Assembly: GCF_050122995.1 (NCBI RefSeq)
Contig: NZ_JBNLIA010000006.1
Coordinates: forward strand, 1 to 64,000
Direction: 5' to 3'
Source: Haloparvum alkalitolerans
GTDB lineage: Archaea; Halobacteriota; Halobacteria; Halobacteriales; Haloferacaceae
Length of the DNA stretch: 64,000 bases
Shown: one piece after another, positions 61,268 to 64,000 of the stretch
Numbering within the stretch: the stretch's first letter is position 1
How the letters are laid out: every line of letters starts with the position of its first letter
Position numbers and translations under genes: made by a program
The notes under the pieces: generated by a model
The model's database searches: none
Told to the model about the DNA's origin: nothing
What the model saw: the letters and a program-made list of their open reading frames with translations, nothing else

Positions 61268-61621
61268 ATGACATCATCAAACCAACTCGACACCACAACC
61301 ATCGTCCTCCTCATCCTCGGGGCGATCATCGTCCTCCCCTTGCTCACGATGGGGATGGGATTCGGCGGGATGATGGGATACGGTGGAATGATGGGTGGAT
61401 ACGGGACGACCAGCGGCTGGTGGCCACTCGTCGGGATGCTCGTCCAGCTGGTCTTCCTCCTCCTCCTGCTCGGTGGCGGATATCTCGTCTTCCGTCGCGT
61501 GACGGCATCGCAGTCGTCGCGGAATCCCGCAATGGAGGAGCTGCGTATGGCATACGCCCGCGGAGATCTCACCGAGGAAGAGTTCGAGGCGCGTCGGAAC
61601 AAGCTCGAACGCTCGGAGTGA
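61268..61621 (+). CDS. SHOCT-domain membrane protein 2
   Basis: A 117-residue protein. A first helix (TTIVLLILGAIIVLPLLTMG) is followed by a Met/Gly loop (GFGGMMGYGGMMGGYG), a second helix (LVGMLVQLVFLLLLLGGGYLVF), and a C-terminal SHOCT motif LRMAYARGDLTEEEFEARRN. The Met/Gly loop resembles that of the protein at 60399 and of the tethered HTH protein. It lies 3 bp after DUF302. Same-length architecture suggests duplication of a SHOCT module. Confidence 0.8.
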   Translation: MTSSNQLDTTTIVLLILGAIIVLPLLTMGMGFGGMMGYGGMMGGYGTTSGWWPLVGMLVQLVFLLLLLGGGYLVFRRVTASQSSRNPAMEELRMAYARGDLTEEEFEARRNKLERSE

Positions 61622-61744
61622 CGGTCCGACCACCAACCTCCGGCGTTACTCACGTCCGGCCCCTTGGAATCCGAAATCTGTGACCCTCACAGCTTTCGGA
61701 TGTGAATAGAAGTGTGCTAAAAGCATAAGACCATACTAGCTACT

Positions 61745-62053
61745 ATGACGGAAGTTATCCTGTTCACACAGGAGACTTGTGGAGCGTGCGCAACGCAGCG
61801 AGAGAAAAACGAGGGTATCGAAGATGCGTATCCGGATGTCGAGTTCCGGGAGGTCGACATCCAGACCGATCTGGAGACGGCCGAGGAGTACGGTGTCCGA
61901 AAGACGCCAACGACGCTCGTGTATGCAAACGGGGAACAGACGGCCGAGTTCATCGGCATCGTCGACCGGGACGAATTGGAGGCTGCCATCGAGAGCGCCG
62001 GCCAGCAATCGCCCGGACTCACGAACCGGCTCGCCAGCATCATCCGTGGATAA
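61745..62053 (+). CDS. thioredoxin/glutaredoxin-like protein
   Basis: A 102-residue thioredoxin-fold protein. The redox motif is TQETCGACATQR (CGAC, C12 and C15), and the cis-proline segment is VRKTPTTLVYANG. Without a signal peptide it is cytoplasmic. It could reduce cysteines in the YHS or DUF302 proteins, or serve general thiol homeostasis. An AT-rich CTAAAAGC lies 24-31 bp upstream, giving it its own leaderless promoter. The cupredoxin-SHOCT gene follows after 19 bp. Confidence 0.88.
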   Translation: MTEVILFTQETCGACATQREKNEGIEDAYPDVEFREVDIQTDLETAEEYGVRKTPTTLVYANGEQTAEFIGIVDRDELEAAIESAGQQSPGLTNRLASIIRG

Positions 62054-62072
62054 CAGAAGCCAACCAGCTACA

Positions 62073-62819
62073 ATGACAGACTACAGTAGACGCCAGTTCC
62101 TGGGAGCGCTCGGTGCTGGCACAGTCGCGAGTGCGGGATTCACCCAACCAGTCGCCGCACAGGAGACGCCCGTCGTGAAGATGGGCAACAACTACTTCGA
62201 CCCGATCGGGCTCCACGTCGAACCTGGCACGACCGTCCGCTTCGAGATAGCAGCCGGAGCTCACTCGGCGACGGCCTATCCGGACCGCGTTCCCGCCGAC
62301 GCCACCGCCTTCGACAGCGGGACCATCTCGCAGGGGAGCTTCGAGCACACGTTCGAGGTGCCCGGAACGTACGACTACTACTGCATCCCTCACAAGACGG
62401 TCGGCATGGTCGGTCGCATCGTCGTTGGTAGCCCTGGCGGTCCAGCTGAAGACAGCCCGATCCCGGACGGCGAGGTCCCAGACAGCGAAACGATCGTCCA
62501 GAACGGCGCCGTTGCCGTCGGCTCGGACGTCGACGGCAGTGGGAGTACCGATGGCGGAATGATGGGTCCAGGGATGATGCACGGCCGGAACGGTGGATGG
62601 TTCGGTGGGCTGCCGTTCGTCGGCGGGGCACTCGGGATGCTGGGGCTGGTCGGCGGCTTCCTCTACTGGGCAATGGGTCGAGGCGATGCACCTCCAGAGA
62701 GTGACGATTCCGCTATGGAAACCCTCCAACGTCGTTACGCACGAGGCGAGATCGACGAAGAAGAGTTCCAGAAGCGTCGTGAACGGTTGGAGACTGGGAG
62801 TGAAGACCCATCTCGGTAA
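62073..62819 (+). CDS. Tat-exported cupredoxin fused to a membrane helix and SHOCT domain
   Basis: A 248-residue fusion. A Tat signal (YSRRQFLGALG) leads to a cupredoxin domain (residues 34-118) whose type 1 copper ligands are His64, Cys104, His107 and Met112 (YYCIPHKTVGM, the same spacing as the halocyanin at 44657). A Met/Gly stretch (GGMMGPGMMHG) precedes a membrane helix (residues 182-200), and the C terminus is a SHOCT motif LQRRYARGEIDEEEFQKRRE. The upstream in-frame stretch before 62073 overlaps the thioredoxin gene and is not taken. This layout of exported copper protein, Met loop, anchor and SHOCT unites the parts of its neighbours. Confidence 0.85.
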   Translation: MTDYSRRQFLGALGAGTVASAGFTQPVAAQETPVVKMGNNYFDPIGLHVEPGTTVRFEIAAGAHSATAYPDRVPADATAFDSGTISQGSFEHTFEVPGTYDYYCIPHKTVGMVGRIVVGSPGGPAEDSPIPDGEVPDSETIVQNGAVAVGSDVDGSGSTDGGMMGPGMMHGRNGGWFGGLPFVGGALGMLGLVGGFLYWAMGRGDAPPESDDSAMETLQRRYARGEIDEEEFQKRRERLETGSEDPSR

Positions 62820-63103
62820 GGCGCGGTGTCGTCGCCATTTCTACACGCCTGAGGTCCCTCGCTCAGGAGTCCTTCGAAGACCTGTTCCTACGCCGCGGCA
62901 CTTCTCCGCGGAACGTAAGCCGCACTCATCGGTGCCCAGAGAACGAGGGACACAGCAGCAACCAGAGTCCACCGAACCGTTTGCCCGATCAGACGGTCGT
63001 AGTGAAATCCGAGTCAAACTATCCAATTGAGCGAAGCTGGATATAGTGCTGTTTGGGTCTTCTCCCCTACAGTTACCGGAGTAAGTAGTCTACTGGCCTG
63101 ATC

Positions 63104-63856
63104 TTACTTCTCCTGTGTAATTCGGTAGTAGACGCCGATTGTGAGGACAGCTACGAGGAGGAGGTATCCAGTAGCCCACACCAATGAGAGAGTCGTATCT
63201 ACGTCCGTTGTGAGTCCGGTATCGACCATCACACGGACGGGCCAATAGCCGGGGAGTAGTTTCATCCACCATTCGGGCTCGGACTGGATGAACAGCGGAT
63301 CCTGGAAGAGTCCGATATCGAGCATCGGGAGAATCAGCATTAGCCACATCCCGGCTAGGCGGTCGAAAACGGCCCCGACGAGCATCCCGATGAGACCATA
63401 CGTGACCGAGACGACGAGCATCGCTGCGACGAACCACCAGAGATGCTCAGGCTGGAAATCGACGAGCATCACGCCGACTGAGACGCCGGTAACGATGAGA
63501 GTGATTGCTGCGAGGACCCCAAACCGGGCAGTGATTACCTGTCGTGCACGATAGCCGGCGACTGCCAGACGACCGTCTGTGTCTTTGGCTTCTCGCATCA
63601 GGAACAACCCGGCGAGTCCCGCGATGAGGGCGCTCGTAATCGGCGTCATAATCACGCCGTGGACCTCAGGCATCCCTCGCATGACCGTCACCGTCTCACC
63701 GTCGACGAGCGTCCGAACCGGCATCTCGACGTCCTGGGTGACTGCGAACGCCAACGTGATGAACGAGACCGGTAGGACGACCAGTAGAGCGACGAGGACG
63801 TAGTTTCGCGCCTGTTCTTTGATGCCGATTGTGGACGCCGTTGTCGTACGACTCAT
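63104..63856 (-). CDS. ABC-2-type transporter permease subunit
   Basis: A 250-residue permease with about six hydrophobic helices (YVLVALLVVLPVSFITLAFA to VWATGYLLLVAVLTIGVYYR). The large first extracytoplasmic loop (DVEMPVRTLVDGETVTVMRG) and the segment LPGYWPVRVMVD fit ABC-2 exporters. The ATG at 63856 overlaps the stop of the preceding gene by two bases within ATGA, so the two are coupled. The ATP-binding partner is probably beyond the right edge. The substrate is unknown. Confidence 0.85.
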   Translation of the reverse strand: MSRTTTASTIGIKEQARNYVLVALLVVLPVSFITLAFAVTQDVEMPVRTLVDGETVTVMRGMPEVHGVIMTPITSALIAGLAGLFLMREAKDTDGRLAVAGYRARQVITARFGVLAAITLIVTGVSVGVMLVDFQPEHLWWFVAAMLVVSVTYGLIGMLVGAVFDRLAGMWLMLILPMLDIGLFQDPLFIQSEPEWWMKLLPGYWPVRVMVDTGLTTDVDTTLSLVWATGYLLLVAVLTIGVYYRITQEK

Positions 63857-64000
63857 GCGGACCACCCACCACTGGTGCGCATCGTCACTCCGAACACTGC
63901 GGTGACGAGTACAAGCAGGACTAGCAGGTATCCGGCGACGAAGCCGAGATCACCCGTCGTATATGTGCCTTGGAACATCGCCTCCTGAAGGAGTTCCTTT
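63853..64000 (-). CDS. ABC-2-type transporter permease, C-terminal part only
   Basis: Translated from the right edge, the last 48 residues read KELLQEAMFQGTYTTGDLGF and contain one membrane helix (FVAGYLLVLLVLVTAVFGV) ending GGWSA. The gene begins outside the window. Its stop overlaps the start of the next permease, so they form a heterodimeric ABC-2 exporter or two versions of one permease. Confidence 0.65.
   Translation of the reverse strand, partial: KELLQEAMFQGTYTTGDLGFVAGYLLVLLVLVTAVFGVTMRTSGGWSA

Noticed and set aside
62820..63103. Open frame continuing through the gap after the cupredoxin-SHOCT gene
   Set aside because: No start, domain or family recognised; Pro/Arg-rich reading looks non-coding. 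Possible remnant, but not supportable.

Overview
The window looks like part of a haloarchaeal (class Halobacteria) megaplasmid or other mobile replicon. The predicted proteins are strongly acidic, exported proteins carry Tat signals (SRREFL, SRRTVL, SRRQFL), and many genes have an AT-rich TATA box about 24-30 bp before the start codon, as in leaderless archaeal transcripts. There are no rRNA or tRNA genes. A ParA-type partition operon, two tyrosine recombinases and five transposase genes or fragments point to a mosaic, transferable replicon. Genus was not determined.

Layout. 1-7.8 kb: the 3' part of an Eco57I-like adenine methyltransferase, a small integrase, a TRAM-domain protein, an AbiE-like toxin/antitoxin pair, and a ParA plus ribbon-helix-helix partition operon preceded by dense AACGA iterons. 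7.9-15.7 kb: vitamin genes, namely a GatA-like amidase, a biotin operon bioB-bioU-bioF-bioD with no bioA, a decayed histidine kinase, and thiC. 15.9-34 kb: an IS-rich stretch with three diverged copies of one IS4-family element, a TrmB regulator, an SMR exporter and a geranylgeranyl-reductase-like flavoprotein. It also has a redox cluster (zinc ADH, two SDRs, quinone oxidoreductase, cupin, PadR) mixed with three paralogous HTH_10 regulators.

34.5-48.4 kb: first metal island. It holds a P-type ATPase lacking the usual metal motifs, a multicopper oxidase, a Zn/Cd-type ATPase-CDF-CPBP operon, and a multicopper oxidase-ZIP-halocyanin operon downstream of a DtxR/SirR regulator with matching TTAG-N6-CTAA palindromes. 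48.5-52.3 kb: a transposase remnant, a fourth IS4-type transposase, a perfect 15-bp inverted repeat and a larger integrase. 52.4-62.8 kb: second, copper-type island. It holds an HMA chaperone, a P-type ATPase with a CPG motif, an FmdE-like protein and a Cys-containing winged-helix regulator. After an amidohydrolase comes a same-strand series: a permease with two YHS domains, a membrane-tethered HTH protein with a Met-rich loop, a secreted Met/His-rich protein, SHOCT-domain membrane proteins, a DUF302 protein, a thioredoxin-like protein and a Tat-exported cupredoxin fused to SHOCT. The window ends in an ABC-2 permease operon.

The most promising candidate for an undescribed system is 57.7-62.8 kb, which looks like an envelope metal-handling module (probably copper) with its own membrane-bound regulator. 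The atypical ATPase at 34.5 kb and the coding-embedded iterons of the partition operon also deserve attention. All functions are read from sequence motifs and remembered family features; no database search or alignment program was run.
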